Positions 1 to 5,494 of a DNA stretch of 5,923 nucleotides are shown one piece after another. The translations under genes were made by a program, and so were the position numbers. Where the stretch lies: positions 1 to 5,923 of the forward strand of contig JADKFD010000094.1 of NCBI GenBank assembly GCA_016717705.1. Reading direction: 5' to 3'. This stretch comes from Rhodanobacteraceae bacterium. Lineage in GTDB: Bacteria; Pseudomonadota; Gammaproteobacteria; Xanthomonadales; SZUA-5. Position 1 is the first letter of the stretch; each line of letters begins with the position of its first letter. A model generated the notes under the pieces. It was not told the origin of the DNA and searched no databases. It saw only the letters and a program-made list of their open reading frames with translations.

Positions 1-1275
1 CCGCACGGTAGTCCCCTTGCCCGGCTCACTCTCGAATTCGATCGGCCAGCGGAAGCGATCCGACAGGCGCTTGACGATGGTCAGGCCGACACCGTGACCG
101 CCGCGGCGACCGTGCTGGGCACGGAAGAAGGGCTGAAAGATCTGCTTCAGGTCTTCGGCCGACATGCCGACCCCGGTGTCGGAGACCGTCACTACGCCCA
201 TGTCGACCGTCACGCGCACATGGCCTTCGTCGGTGTAGGCCACCGCGTTGCGGATCAGGTTGCCGATCAGCACGGCGACCACCTTGGACGGCGCGTGCAG
301 GCAGAACTGCGCCCGCTCGTCGAGTTCCAGCTTGACGGGCTTGTCGCCGAGCGCAGCTTCGGCGCGCTCCAGCTCATCGCGCACGATCGAGTTGACGGCA
401 AAGTCATCGGCCGGCAGCGCGTTTTCGGCCTCGCGCGCCATCAACAGGAAGGCTTCGATCAACGCTTCCATGTCGCGCGCCGAGCGCAGGATGCGTTGCG
501 CGTTGCGCATCGCGTAGTCGTCCAGTTGGCCATCGCTGATCAGTACCTCGCTGGCCATCTTGATCACCGTCAGCGGCGTGCGCAGCTCGTGGCTGGCGTC
601 GCGGGTGAAATTGCGCTCGCGCTCGACGAATTCGCCGATGCGCTTGCCGAATCCATAGATGGCTTCCGACAGCGAAAGCGTCTCGCCCTCGATATCGGCC
701 GGCATGCGCTCCGGGCCCAGCGCACTGAAATCGGGGTTCTTCGGATCCCAGCTGCGCACTTCGTTGGCCAGCCAGATCACCGGCGAGATCGCGCGGCGCG
801 ACAATCGATAGGTCAGCCAGGTGGCGATGTAGATGAACATCAGCACCACGGTCAGCGGCAACAGTCCGAAAAACAGCGCCAGCTGGCCGATGTGCGCCTG
901 ATCGATCAACAGGAACAGACGGCCGGGGGTGGCATCGGACACATAGACCAGAGCTCGCCCGCCATCCTTGCGCAGCACGTGGAAACCCAGGTCGAGGCCG
1001 CGCAGATCCGCCGGAATAACCTCGTCGGTATCGCCCGGTCGCTGCAGAAAGCCCTTCATGTTGTGTGTGTCGGGCGTCGGGTGCATCGGGTTGCGTTCGA
1101 GCAACTGCACGTAGTGCGCGGTTTCCTCGCGCAATGCCCGCTTCATCAGCACGTCTTCGAGAATCGCCGCCGCCGCGTAGACGCCGAGCACGGTGCCGCA
1201 GGAGATCGCAGCCGCCTGCAGGATGAAGGCGACGCCGATTTTGGCGCGCAGGCCAGTTTGACCGGTGTGAGACAT
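1..1275 (-). CDS. Membrane-bound sensor histidine kinase (C-terminus cut by window edge)
   Basis: This is a two-component sensor kinase that should autophosphorylate on a histidine and pass the phosphate to a response regulator outside the window. The reading frame is open from 1275 to the left edge (425 codons, no stop). Residues about 13-39 form a first membrane segment, about 40-130 a small periplasmic sensor region, and about 131-156 a second membrane segment. A HAMP-like linker follows (SPVIWLANEV, about 164-173). The dimerisation/phosphoacceptor motif is SHELRTPL with His229. The ATPase domain shows an N box (N339 and N343 in GNLIRNAV), a G1 box (DTGVGM, 366-371), an F box (IFQPFF, 379-384) and a G2 box (GGHGVGLTIVKRL, 392-404). 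Only the last few residues can be missing. The start is uncertain: an in-frame ATG at 1305 would add ten residues. I prefer 1275 because the first membrane helix follows closely. The signal sensed is not recognisable. It is transcribed away from yedI. Confidence 0.93.
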   Translation of the reverse strand, partial: MSHTGQTGLRAKIGVAFILQAAAISCGTVLGVYAAAAILEDVLMKRALREETAHYVQLLERNPMHPTPDTHNMKGFLQRPGDTDEVIPADLRGLDLGFHVLRKDGGRALVYVSDATPGRLFLLIDQAHIGQLALFFGLLPLTVVLMFIYIATWLTYRLSRRAISPVIWLANEVRSWDPKNPDFSALGPERMPADIEGETLSLSEAIYGFGKRIGEFVERERNFTRDASHELRTPLTVIKMASEVLISDGQLDDYAMRNAQRILRSARDMEALIEAFLLMAREAENALPADDFAVNSIVRDELERAEAALGDKPVKLELDERAQFCLHAPSKVVAVLIGNLIRNAVAYTDEGHVRVTVDMGVVTVSDTGVGMSAEDLKQIFQPFFRAQHGRRGGHGVGLTIVKRLSDRFRWPIEFESEPGKGTTVR

Positions 1276-1434
1276 GGAACCCGTCGGTGCTGATGGTGTG
1301 CCCATAGTCTGCGGCCAATGACCTGCAGATGGCGCGAAGGCTTGGCGAGTCGCCACCGACCGCACCGAACATGCAGTACGTTATTGATCAGAGGGCACGG
1401 CAGATCAACAGCTCGCATCGAAGCCGCTTTCACA

Positions 1435-1466
1435 TGCCCTCTTGCCCTCTTGCCCTGGTGCCCTCC
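1435..1466. repeat. Four tandem 8-bp units (TGCCCTCT type)
   Basis: Four contiguous octamers read TGCCCTCT, TGCCCTCT, TGCCCTGG and TGCCCTCC. The first six bases are identical in all four and only the last two vary. An octamer returns at nearly the same face of the helix only every fourth unit, so this is more likely a slippage-prone simple repeat than a set of operator sites. It lies between the divergent promoters, where a copy-number change could alter spacing. Confidence 0.75.
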
Positions 1467-1472
1467 GTCGCT

Positions 1473-1494
1473 CGATGCGCGATTAAACGCATCG
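1473..1494. promoter_or_regulatory. Inverted repeat, possible operator
   Basis: The arms CGATGCG (1473-1479) and CGCATCG (1488-1494) are perfect 7-bp complements around an 8-nt AT-rich centre (cgattaaa). There is no following T run, so a terminator is unlikely. Its place upstream of yedI and just beside the tandem octamers suggests a binding site for a dimeric regulator, but no regulator can be named from the sequence. Confidence 0.35.
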
Positions 1495-1538
1495 CCACGG
1501 GCGACCCGTCCCCACAATCCGTCAACCACCATTGCCGC

Positions 1539-1567
1539 TATGCTCCCGCGTCGACAACACCAGGAAG
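1539..1567 (+). promoter_or_regulatory. Possible -10 box and ribosome binding site of yedI
   Basis: TATGCT at 1539-1544, preceded by GC, resembles a sigma-70 -10 element. I see no good -35 hexamer at the usual spacing. AGGAAG at 1562-1567 is a strong Shine-Dalgarno sequence placed nine bases before the ATG at 1577. It supports that start over the in-frame ATG at 1532, which lies upstream of the -10-like box and would fall outside the transcript if this promoter is used. Confidence 0.5.
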
Positions 1568-1576
1568 TCCGCATCC

Positions 1577-2524
1577 ATGGCCGCATCCAGCCTGCTAGCC
1601 CTGATTGACGACATCGCGACGCTGCTCGACGACGTCGCGGTGATGACCAAGGTCGCCGCGACCAAGACTGCTGGCGTGCTCGGCGACGATCTGGCGCTGA
1701 ACGCCGAGCAGGTGTCGGGCGTAGCCGCCGAGCGCGAGTTACCGGTGGTGTGGGCGGTGGCCAAGGGCTCGATGCTGAACAAGGTGATCCTGGTGCCGGC
1801 GGCGCTGGCCATCAGCGCCTTCATCCCTTGGGCGGTGATCCCGCTGCTGATGCTGGGCGGCCTGTTCCTGTGCTTCGAGGGCGTGGAAAAGCTGGCCCAC
1901 AAGTACTTGCACAGCAAGGAAGAGGTCGAAAAGAACCACGCCGAACTGCTGAAAGCGGTGTCGCGCTCGGCCGAGGAACTCTCCGCCTTCGAGAAAGACA
2001 AGATCAAGGGCGCCATCCGCACCGACTTCGTGCTGTCCGCCGAGATCATCGTGATCACCCTGGGAACCGTCGCTGCCGCGCCCTTCATCAAGCAGGTGGC
2101 GGTGCTGAGCACGATCGCGGTGGCGATGACCATCGGCGTCTACGGCCTGGTCGCCGGCATCGTCAAGCTGGACGACTTCGGTGTCTACCTGAACAGCCTC
2201 AAGGGCAAGGCCCACGCCGGATCGCGCCAGTTCGGCAAGTGGATCCTGCTGGCCGCGCCGTACCTGATGAAGACCCTGTCGGTGGTCGGCACGGCCGCGA
2301 TGTTCATGGTCGGCGGCTCCATCATCGTCCACGGCATTGCGGCGCTGCACCACGTTGTCCAGCATGGTGGCGAACACGTAGCTGCCCTGGGCGCCGGCTG
2401 GTTCATCAGCGGAGCCGTCGTGCTGCTGCTGGAAACCGTGATCGGCGTCCTGGCCGGCGCCGCGGTATTGCTGGTGATCAGTGGCGGCAAGCGGGTGTTC
2501 GGCAAGAAGGCAGCGCATTCGTAG
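1577..2524 (+). CDS. yedI: DUF808 family inner-membrane protein, YedI-like
   Basis: A 315-residue predicted inner-membrane protein that resembles E. coli YedI over its length. The family has no established biochemical function. Recognisable family stretches are the N-terminal MAASSLLALIDDIATLLDD, then KTAGVLGDDLALNAEQVSG (30-48), ELPVVWAVAKGS (54-65), FEKDKIKGAIRTDF (138-151) and the late VHGIAALHH (251-259). Hydrophobic segments lie at about 67-100, 151-170, 173-197, 222-254 and 273-302, with a charged, probably helical cytoplasmic loop at about 104-149. The start is fixed by the family N-terminus and the AGGAAG site nine bases upstream. The stop codon TAG is the end of the GTAG head of a REP-like palindrome. 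No operon partner is evident: the gene is divergent from the kinase and separated from the next gene by the palindrome pair. Confidence 0.93.
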   Translation: MAASSLLALIDDIATLLDDVAVMTKVAATKTAGVLGDDLALNAEQVSGVAAERELPVVWAVAKGSMLNKVILVPAALAISAFIPWAVIPLLMLGGLFLCFEGVEKLAHKYLHSKEEVEKNHAELLKAVSRSAEELSAFEKDKIKGAIRTDFVLSAEIIVITLGTVAAAPFIKQVAVLSTIAVAMTIGVYGLVAGIVKLDDFGVYLNSLKGKAHAGSRQFGKWILLAAPYLMKTLSVVGTAAMFMVGGSIIVHGIAALHHVVQHGGEHVAALGAGWFISGAVVLLLETVIGVLAGAAVLLVISGGKRVFGKKAAHS

Positions 2525-2553
2525 GCCGGTGTGTCGCGCAGCGATTCACCGGC
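2521..2553 (+). repeat. REP-like palindrome with GTAG head (left copy)
   Basis: GTAG (2521-2524) is followed by GCCGGTG (2525-2531) and its complement CACCGGC (2547-2553). An inner stem TCGC/GCGA (2534-2537 and 2541-2544) sits around a GCA loop, and a TG/TT mismatch separates the two stems. A GTAG tetranucleotide at the foot of an imperfect GC-rich hairpin is the known hallmark of REP sequences mobilised by RAYT (Y1 transposase-like) proteins. No RAYT gene is present in the window. The head overlaps the yedI stop codon. Confidence 0.75.
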
Positions 2554-2571
2554 GGGAGCTCGCGGCAAGCA

Positions 2572-2607
2572 CCCGGTGAACGCGCTGACGCGCGTACACC
2601 GGGCTAC
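2572..2607 (-). repeat. REP-like palindrome with GTAG head (right copy, inverted)
   Basis: Read on the minus strand this begins GTAG (complement of CTAC, 2604-2607) and resembles the left copy. The outer stem is CCCGGTG (2572-2578) with CACCGGG (2597-2603). After an A-A mismatch comes an inner 6-bp stem ACGCGC (2580-2585) and GCGCGT (2590-2595) around a TGAC loop. With the left copy it forms an inverted doublet spaced by 18 bp, like the BIME arrangements of enterobacteria. Such doublets often act as transcription attenuators or mRNA 3'-end stabilisers, which would suit the end of yedI. Confidence 0.75.
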
Positions 2608-2610
2608 AAT
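2605..2610 (+). promoter_or_regulatory. -10-like box giving a possibly leaderless transcript
   Basis: TACAAT at 2605-2610 matches the sigma-70 -10 consensus in five of six positions. The ATG of the radical SAM gene begins at 2617, where transcription would be expected to start. No Shine-Dalgarno sequence is visible before that ATG, which fits leaderless translation. No convincing -35 element is seen: CTGACG at 2585-2590 would leave only a 14-bp spacer. The first three bases of the box are the last three of the REP-like repeat, so the promoter may be partly built from it. Confidence 0.45.
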
Positions 2611-2616
2611 TCCCGG

Positions 2617-3696
2617 ATGAACGATGCTCCTGCGCGCATCAAGGGTCGCGGTGCCGCCAGCAATCCGGTCGGGCGTTTTGAATCCACGCGCGCCGAGCGG
2701 GAGGACGACGGCTGGTGGCAGGAATTCGAGGCGCCGCGGCCCGGGACCACGGTGGTCGACGAGCAGGCGCGCTCGATCATCAGCCGCAACGATTCGCCAG
2801 ATATTCCCTTTGACCAGTCGATCAACCCTTACCGCGGTTGCGAACACGGCTGCATCTATTGCTACGCGCGACCGACGCACGAGTACCTGAACCTGTCGTC
2901 TGGCCTCGATTTCGAGACGCGCCTGACCGCCAAATCGAACGCCGCCGAGGTGTTGCGCCGAGAACTGGCCAAACCCGGCTACGTGGTCAGCCCGATCAAC
3001 CTGGGCGCCAGCACCGATCCATACCAGCCGATCGAACGTCGGCATGCGATCACCCGCCAGGTGATCGAAGTGCTCGCCCGCGCGAATCATCCACTGACCA
3101 TCGTCACCAAGAACGCGCTGGTGTTGCGCGATCTGGACCTCTTGCTGCCGATGGCGCACGCCGGGCTGGCGCAAGTGTTCATCTCGGTGACCACGCTGGA
3201 CAACGTCCTGGCCAGCCGCCTGGAGCCGCGCGCCAGCGCGCCGCACGCACGCTTGCGGGCGGTTGCGGAACTGGCGGCCGCCGGCGTGCCGGTCGGGGTG
3301 TTCGTCGCGCCGGTGATTCCGGCGCTCACCGACAGCGACATGGAAGGCGTGATGGAAGCCGCGCGCGAAGCCGGCGCGACCACCATCAGCTACACCCTGG
3401 TCCGTCTGCCGCACCAGGTGGCGCCGCTGTTCCGTGAGTGGCTGGATGTGCACTTCCCGCAGCGCGCAAGCCATGTGATGAGCCTGATCCAGCAGATGCG
3501 CGGCGGTCGCGACAACGATCCGCGCTTCGGCTCGCGGATGAAGGGCGAAGGCTTGTTCGCCGATCTGCTGAAGCGACGTTTCGAGTTGACCCGCAAGCGC
3601 CTCGGTTTTGCTTCGCGCGAGGAGCGGGTCGAATTGCGCTGCGACCTGTTTCAGCCGCCGCGGGCGCCGTCGCCGCAGGCTGATCTGTTCAGCTGA
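2617..3696 (+). CDS. PA0069 family radical SAM protein (SplB-like)
   Basis: A 359-residue radical SAM protein that should bind a [4Fe-4S] cluster and cleave S-adenosylmethionine. The cluster motif is C75-x3-C79-x2-C82 within YRGCEHGCIYCYARPTHEY. The stretch before it (ISRNDSPDIPFDQSINPYRG, 54-73) is typical of the PA0069/Rv2578c group, which is annotated by similarity to spore photoproduct lyase. The substrate is not established for this group. After the motif the sequence follows the expected barrel, with INLGASTDPYQPIE (about 128-141), LTIVTKNALVLRD (about 163-175) and VFVAPVIPALTD (about 229-240). The C-terminus is rich in Pro/Ala and ends at 3696. The start at 2617 is favoured by the -10 box directly upstream; the frame is open far upstream through yedI, but that part is a shadow. 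The gene appears to be a single transcription unit. Confidence 0.92.
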   Translation: MNDAPARIKGRGAASNPVGRFESTRAEREDDGWWQEFEAPRPGTTVVDEQARSIISRNDSPDIPFDQSINPYRGCEHGCIYCYARPTHEYLNLSSGLDFETRLTAKSNAAEVLRRELAKPGYVVSPINLGASTDPYQPIERRHAITRQVIEVLARANHPLTIVTKNALVLRDLDLLLPMAHAGLAQVFISVTTLDNVLASRLEPRASAPHARLRAVAELAAAGVPVGVFVAPVIPALTDSDMEGVMEAAREAGATTISYTLVRLPHQVAPLFREWLDVHFPQRASHVMSLIQQMRGGRDNDPRFGSRMKGEGLFADLLKRRFELTRKRLGFASREERVELRCDLFQPPRAPSPQADLFS

Positions 3697-3698
3697 AC

Positions 3699-3722
3699 CG
3701 GCTGCGTCAAGCATCGCAACCG
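3699..3722. terminator. Weak candidate terminator hairpin after the radical SAM gene
   Basis: CGGCTGCG (3699-3706) and CGCAACCG (3715-3722) pair over eight positions with one C-A mismatch on the plus strand, or a G-U wobble on the minus strand, around an 8-nt loop. No T run follows, so it would be a poor intrinsic terminator. Confidence 0.25.
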
Positions 3723-3752
3723 AAATACCGTCTCAATCTGCAACAATGGGTC

Positions 3753-3758
3753 TACACT
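3753..3758 (+). promoter_or_regulatory. Possible -10 box of the kai cluster
   Basis: TACACT resembles a sigma-70 -10 element and would give a leader of roughly 180 nt before kaiC. I see no good -35 hexamer at normal spacing, so this is only a candidate. Confidence 0.25.
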
Positions 3759-3935
3759 GACTCGCGAGGACCCCGCTTCCAATCCCGCCTGCCACGCCCT
3801 TTCCACGATTGGCTCCGGCGCCAGCGGCAAACTTTCGATGATCCATGTGTGCGCTACCGGACAGATGCGCATGCTGACAGCACGTATTCCTGAGCATTTG
3901 CAGCCACGCTCAAGTGGCCCCCGGGACATGACCCC

Positions 3936-3939
3936 AGGA
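3936..3939 (+). promoter_or_regulatory. Ribosome binding site of kaiC-like gene
   Basis: AGGA ends seven bases before the ATG at 3947, a normal spacing, and supports that start. Confidence 0.6.
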
Positions 3940-3946
3940 CGCATCG

Positions 3947-4975
3947 ATGAAAGCCCCTCGTACCGCGAGATCGAAACCAGCGGCTTCCCCGCTGCCAGCG
4001 GTTTGCGCAAAATCACCCACGGGCATCGCCGGCTTCGACGAAATCACCCATGGCGGTTTGCCACCGCGGCGAACATCGCTGCTGCTTGGCGGACCGGGCT
4101 CCGGCAAGACGATCTTTGCCCTGCAATTCCTGGTTCATGGTGCGCGCCATCTCGGCGAACCCGGCATCTTCGTGGCCTTCGAAGAGTCGCCGCAGCGGAT
4201 CATCGACAACGTCGAGAATTTCGGCTGGGACGTCGGCGAGTTGCAGCCCGACCGATTGTTCTTTCTCGACGCCCAGCCTGCGCCGGACCTGATCCAGTCA
4301 GGCCACTTTGACCTCGGCGGCATGCTGGCAGGCCTTGCCACCGTTGCTGCCGACATGGGCGCGCGGCGGATCGTTTTTGACGCGATGGATATCCTGTTGG
4401 CCTTGCTGCCGGATGATGCCGCTCGCCGCCGCGAGGTTTATCGTTTGCATCAATGGCTGATCGGGCACGAGTTGACTGGCTTGATCACGGCAAAACTGGG
4501 TTCGGACGCAAAGCACTCCGCAAACGAGCAGCCGGCAGGGTTCATGCAGTTCATGGTCGACTGCGCCGTGATCCTCAACCACCACGTCGAACAGGGTGTT
4601 TCGCAGCGCAACCTGCGGGTCCAGAAGTATCGCGGATCGGGATTCAACGAGGACGAATCGCCGTTCGTGATTGGCAGTCACGGCTTCGACGTCGCCATCA
4701 CGCACACCGCTGCGCGGGGCGCTACCGAGATCACGTTCGAACGCGTCTCCAGCGGCATCGAGCGACTCGACACGATGCTCGGCGGTGGTTACTACCGGGG
4801 CGCCTGCGTGCATGTCGATCATCAAGTCGCGCGGCACCGCGCACTCCAACCAGGTGCGGGAACTGATCCTGAGCGACGAGGGTGTCACCGTGGCCGACAT
4901 CTACACCGCCGGTGGCGAGGTACTGATGGGCACCTTGCGCTGGGAGAAGGAAGCTGCGCAGCGATTGGCCGATGA
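3947..4975 (+). CDS. kaiC: KaiC-like ATPase, CI domain intact, CII domain broken off
   Basis: A 342-codon frame of which about the first 290 residues are genuine KaiC/RecA-like sequence. CI is complete: Walker A GGPGSGKT (48-55), the adjacent glutamates FEES (E79, E80) that match the catalytic pair of KaiC CI, and a Walker B strand RIVFDAMD (141-148). The subunit-interface end (NLRVQKYRGSGFNEDESPF) and the start of CII (SSGIERLDTMLGGGYYRGACVHV) follow. After V290 (codon 4814-4816) the translation turns into out-of-frame, Arg/His-rich sequence and stops at 4975, so the last 52 residues are not homologous. In family members a CII Walker A would come here; it is absent. The product could still form a CI ring and bind KaiB, but should lack the CII autokinase. 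A natural single-domain KaiC is less likely, because CII-derived sequence resumes in another frame at once. Confidence 0.7.
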   Translation: MKAPRTARSKPAASPLPAVCAKSPTGIAGFDEITHGGLPPRRTSLLLGGPGSGKTIFALQFLVHGARHLGEPGIFVAFEESPQRIIDNVENFGWDVGELQPDRLFFLDAQPAPDLIQSGHFDLGGMLAGLATVAADMGARRIVFDAMDILLALLPDDAARRREVYRLHQWLIGHELTGLITAKLGSDAKHSANEQPAGFMQFMVDCAVILNHHVEQGVSQRNLRVQKYRGSGFNEDESPFVIGSHGFDVAITHTAARGATEITFERVSSGIERLDTMLGGGYYRGACVHVDHQVARHRALQPGAGTDPERRGCHRGRHLHRRWRGTDGHLALGEGSCAAIGR

Positions 4976-5207
4976 AGTGGCCGAAGTCGCCGACGAGCTC
5001 AAGCGCGTGCGGCTGGATGCCGAAGAGGCGGTGCTCGAAGTGCGGGCGAAGTCACTGCAGACGGAACTGGTCGCCAAGCAGGTGGAAAAGAAGTTGCTGG
5101 CACGCACCACCAAGAGTCGCGAACGCGAATTGCTGCGCGGGCGCAACCGGATGCGCGAGCTGCGCGGAGCGGACATCGCCCCGACCGATGAAGAACCGAC
5201 GCCATGA
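4812..5207 (+). CDS. KaiC C-terminal fragment (distal CII strand and coiled-coil tail)
   Basis: A 131-residue frame starting with the ATG exactly at the deletion junction. Residues 1-40 (SIIKSRGTAHSNQVREL, then ILSDEGVTVADIYTAGGEVLMGTLRWEKEA) match the end of the CII domain in non-cyanobacterial KaiC proteins. Residues about 41-120 are a highly charged heptad-like helix (ADEVAEVADELKRVRLDAEEA onward), as in the long tails of this KaiC group. There is no Walker motif. The start has only a weak GGGG (4797-4800) upstream, and the frame is open further 5' to at least 4671, where it is meaningless shadow. Its TGA overlaps the kaiB ATG. Whether it is translated alone, fused to CI by a +1 frameshift, or not at all cannot be told from the sequence. 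Confidence 0.5.
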   Translation: MSIIKSRGTAHSNQVRELILSDEGVTVADIYTAGGEVLMGTLRWEKEAAQRLADEVAEVADELKRVRLDAEEAVLEVRAKSLQTELVAKQVEKKLLARTTKSRERELLRGRNRMRELRGADIAPTDEEPTP

Positions 5208-5494
5208 GCAATCGCGACCGGTTCAGTTTTCGCCTGTACGTCGCTGACAACGCCCCGAACTCATCCCGGGCAATCGCCAATCTGACGCACTTCTGCCATG
5301 CCTATCTTCCGGATCAACATGACATCGAAGTCGTCGACGTACTCAAGGAACCGCGCAGAGGACTCGCCGAAGGCATCATCCTGACGCCGACGCTGATCAA
5401 GCTGACGCCACTGCCGGTACGCCGAATCATCGGCATCCTGAGCGATACGCAGGTACTGCGCGACGCTCTGGGACTCGAACTGTTGCACGAATGA
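5204..5494 (+). CDS. kaiB: KaiB family protein
   Basis: A 96-residue KaiB, close to the usual length of about 100. KaiB is the thioredoxin-like, fold-switching partner that binds the CI ring of KaiC. Recognisable are the N-terminal strand FRLYVADNAPNS (8-19, like LKLYVAGNTPNS of clock KaiB), VVDVLKEPRRGLAEGIILTPTLIK (43-66) with the conserved TPTL, and PVRRIIGILSD (71-81). The ATG overlaps the TGA of the kaiC tail frame (ATGA at 5204-5207), and the kaiB stop overlaps the start of the next gene in the same way. All expected family blocks are present and there is no sign of decay. Because the CI frame of kaiC ends at 4975, about 230 bases upstream, ribosomes reading that frame no longer deliver coupling to kaiB. 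Confidence 0.93.
   Translation: MSNRDRFSFRLYVADNAPNSSRAIANLTHFCHAYLPDQHDIEVVDVLKEPRRGLAEGIILTPTLIKLTPLPVRRIIGILSDTQVLRDALGLELLHE

Larger units (their letters stand above)
1276..1576. other. Divergent intergenic region between histidine kinase and yedI
   Basis: About 300 bp separate the two divergent genes, so it should hold both promoters. I see no convincing protein gene: the short reading frames here have low-complexity Arg/Ser/Pro-rich translations or are extensions in the wrong frame. It contains four tandem 8-bp units at 1435-1466, a stem-loop at 1473-1494 and a possible promoter box for yedI at 1539-1544. A GAGGGCA at 1391-1397 is the reverse complement of the TGCCCTC core of the tandem units, so a longer-range hairpin is possible. 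No clear promoter for the kinase was found. Confidence 0.6.
3697..3946. other. Intergenic region upstream of the kai cluster
   Basis: 250 bp with no supportable gene on either strand. It holds a weak hairpin just after the radical SAM gene, a possible -10 box TACACT at 3753-3758 and the kaiC ribosome binding site. A 12-bp perfect palindrome GTTCAGCTGAAC (3687-3698) straddles the radical SAM stop codon and may be chance. Confidence 0.5.
3947..5207 (+). pseudogene. kaiC: kaiC-like gene with internal CII deletion and frameshift
   Basis: This is the whole remnant of a double-domain kaiC. The frame starting at 3947 gives CI and the first strands of CII. The frame shifted by +1 from about 4812 gives the distal part of CII (SIIKSRGTAHSNQVRELILSDEG) and the coiled-coil tail, ending at TGA 5205-5207 on the kaiB start. 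From knowledge of KaiC architecture, roughly 160 residues are missing between the two parts. They should include the CII Walker A, its glutamate pair and the Ser/Thr phosphorylation sites. The net loss must be 3n+2 bases, given the frame change. The junction bases CATGTCG fit both a VHVS-type coding end and the MS start of the tail, so a microhomology deletion is possible. An assembly collapse is the main alternative. Confidence 0.65.

Noticed and set aside
94..1293. Long plus-strand open frame of 399 codons
   Set aside because: It is antisense to the histidine kinase, whose motifs are unambiguous on the minus strand. Its translation is His/Arg/Gln-rich with no family features, as expected for the reverse of GC-rich coding DNA.
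404..1372. Minus-strand 322-codon frame starting in the intergenic region
   Set aside because: It is a shifted frame over the kinase gene. Its translation is Arg/Gly-rich and lacks all kinase motifs, which lie in the other minus frame.
1435..1466. CRISPR-like array
   Set aside because: The units are 8 bp and contiguous with no spacers, so this is a simple tandem repeat.
1146..1586. Minus-strand 146-codon frame covering the yedI upstream region
   Set aside because: It reads through the yedI ribosome binding site and the tandem octamers and has an Arg/Ser-rich composition typical of noise.
1750..2616. Upstream extension of the radical SAM frame through yedI
   Set aside because: It overlaps yedI in another frame, is Arg/Gly-rich, and family similarity begins only after the ATG at 2617.
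3687..3698. Perfect 12-bp palindrome over the radical SAM stop codon
   Set aside because: It has no loop and no T run, and codes for ordinary C-terminal residues; chance is a sufficient explanation.
2185..3714. Minus-strand 509-codon frame
   Set aside because: It is antisense to yedI and the radical SAM gene, both clear by motif; the length reflects high GC only.
3651..4016. Minus-strand 121-codon frame in the gap before kaiC
   Set aside because: No recognisable motif and no ribosome binding site, and it overlaps the ends of two well-supported plus-strand genes.
3947..4975. A natural single-domain KaiC
   Set aside because: The start of CII and, in the next frame, the end of CII and the tail are both present, so this is a broken double-domain gene rather than an original single-domain form.
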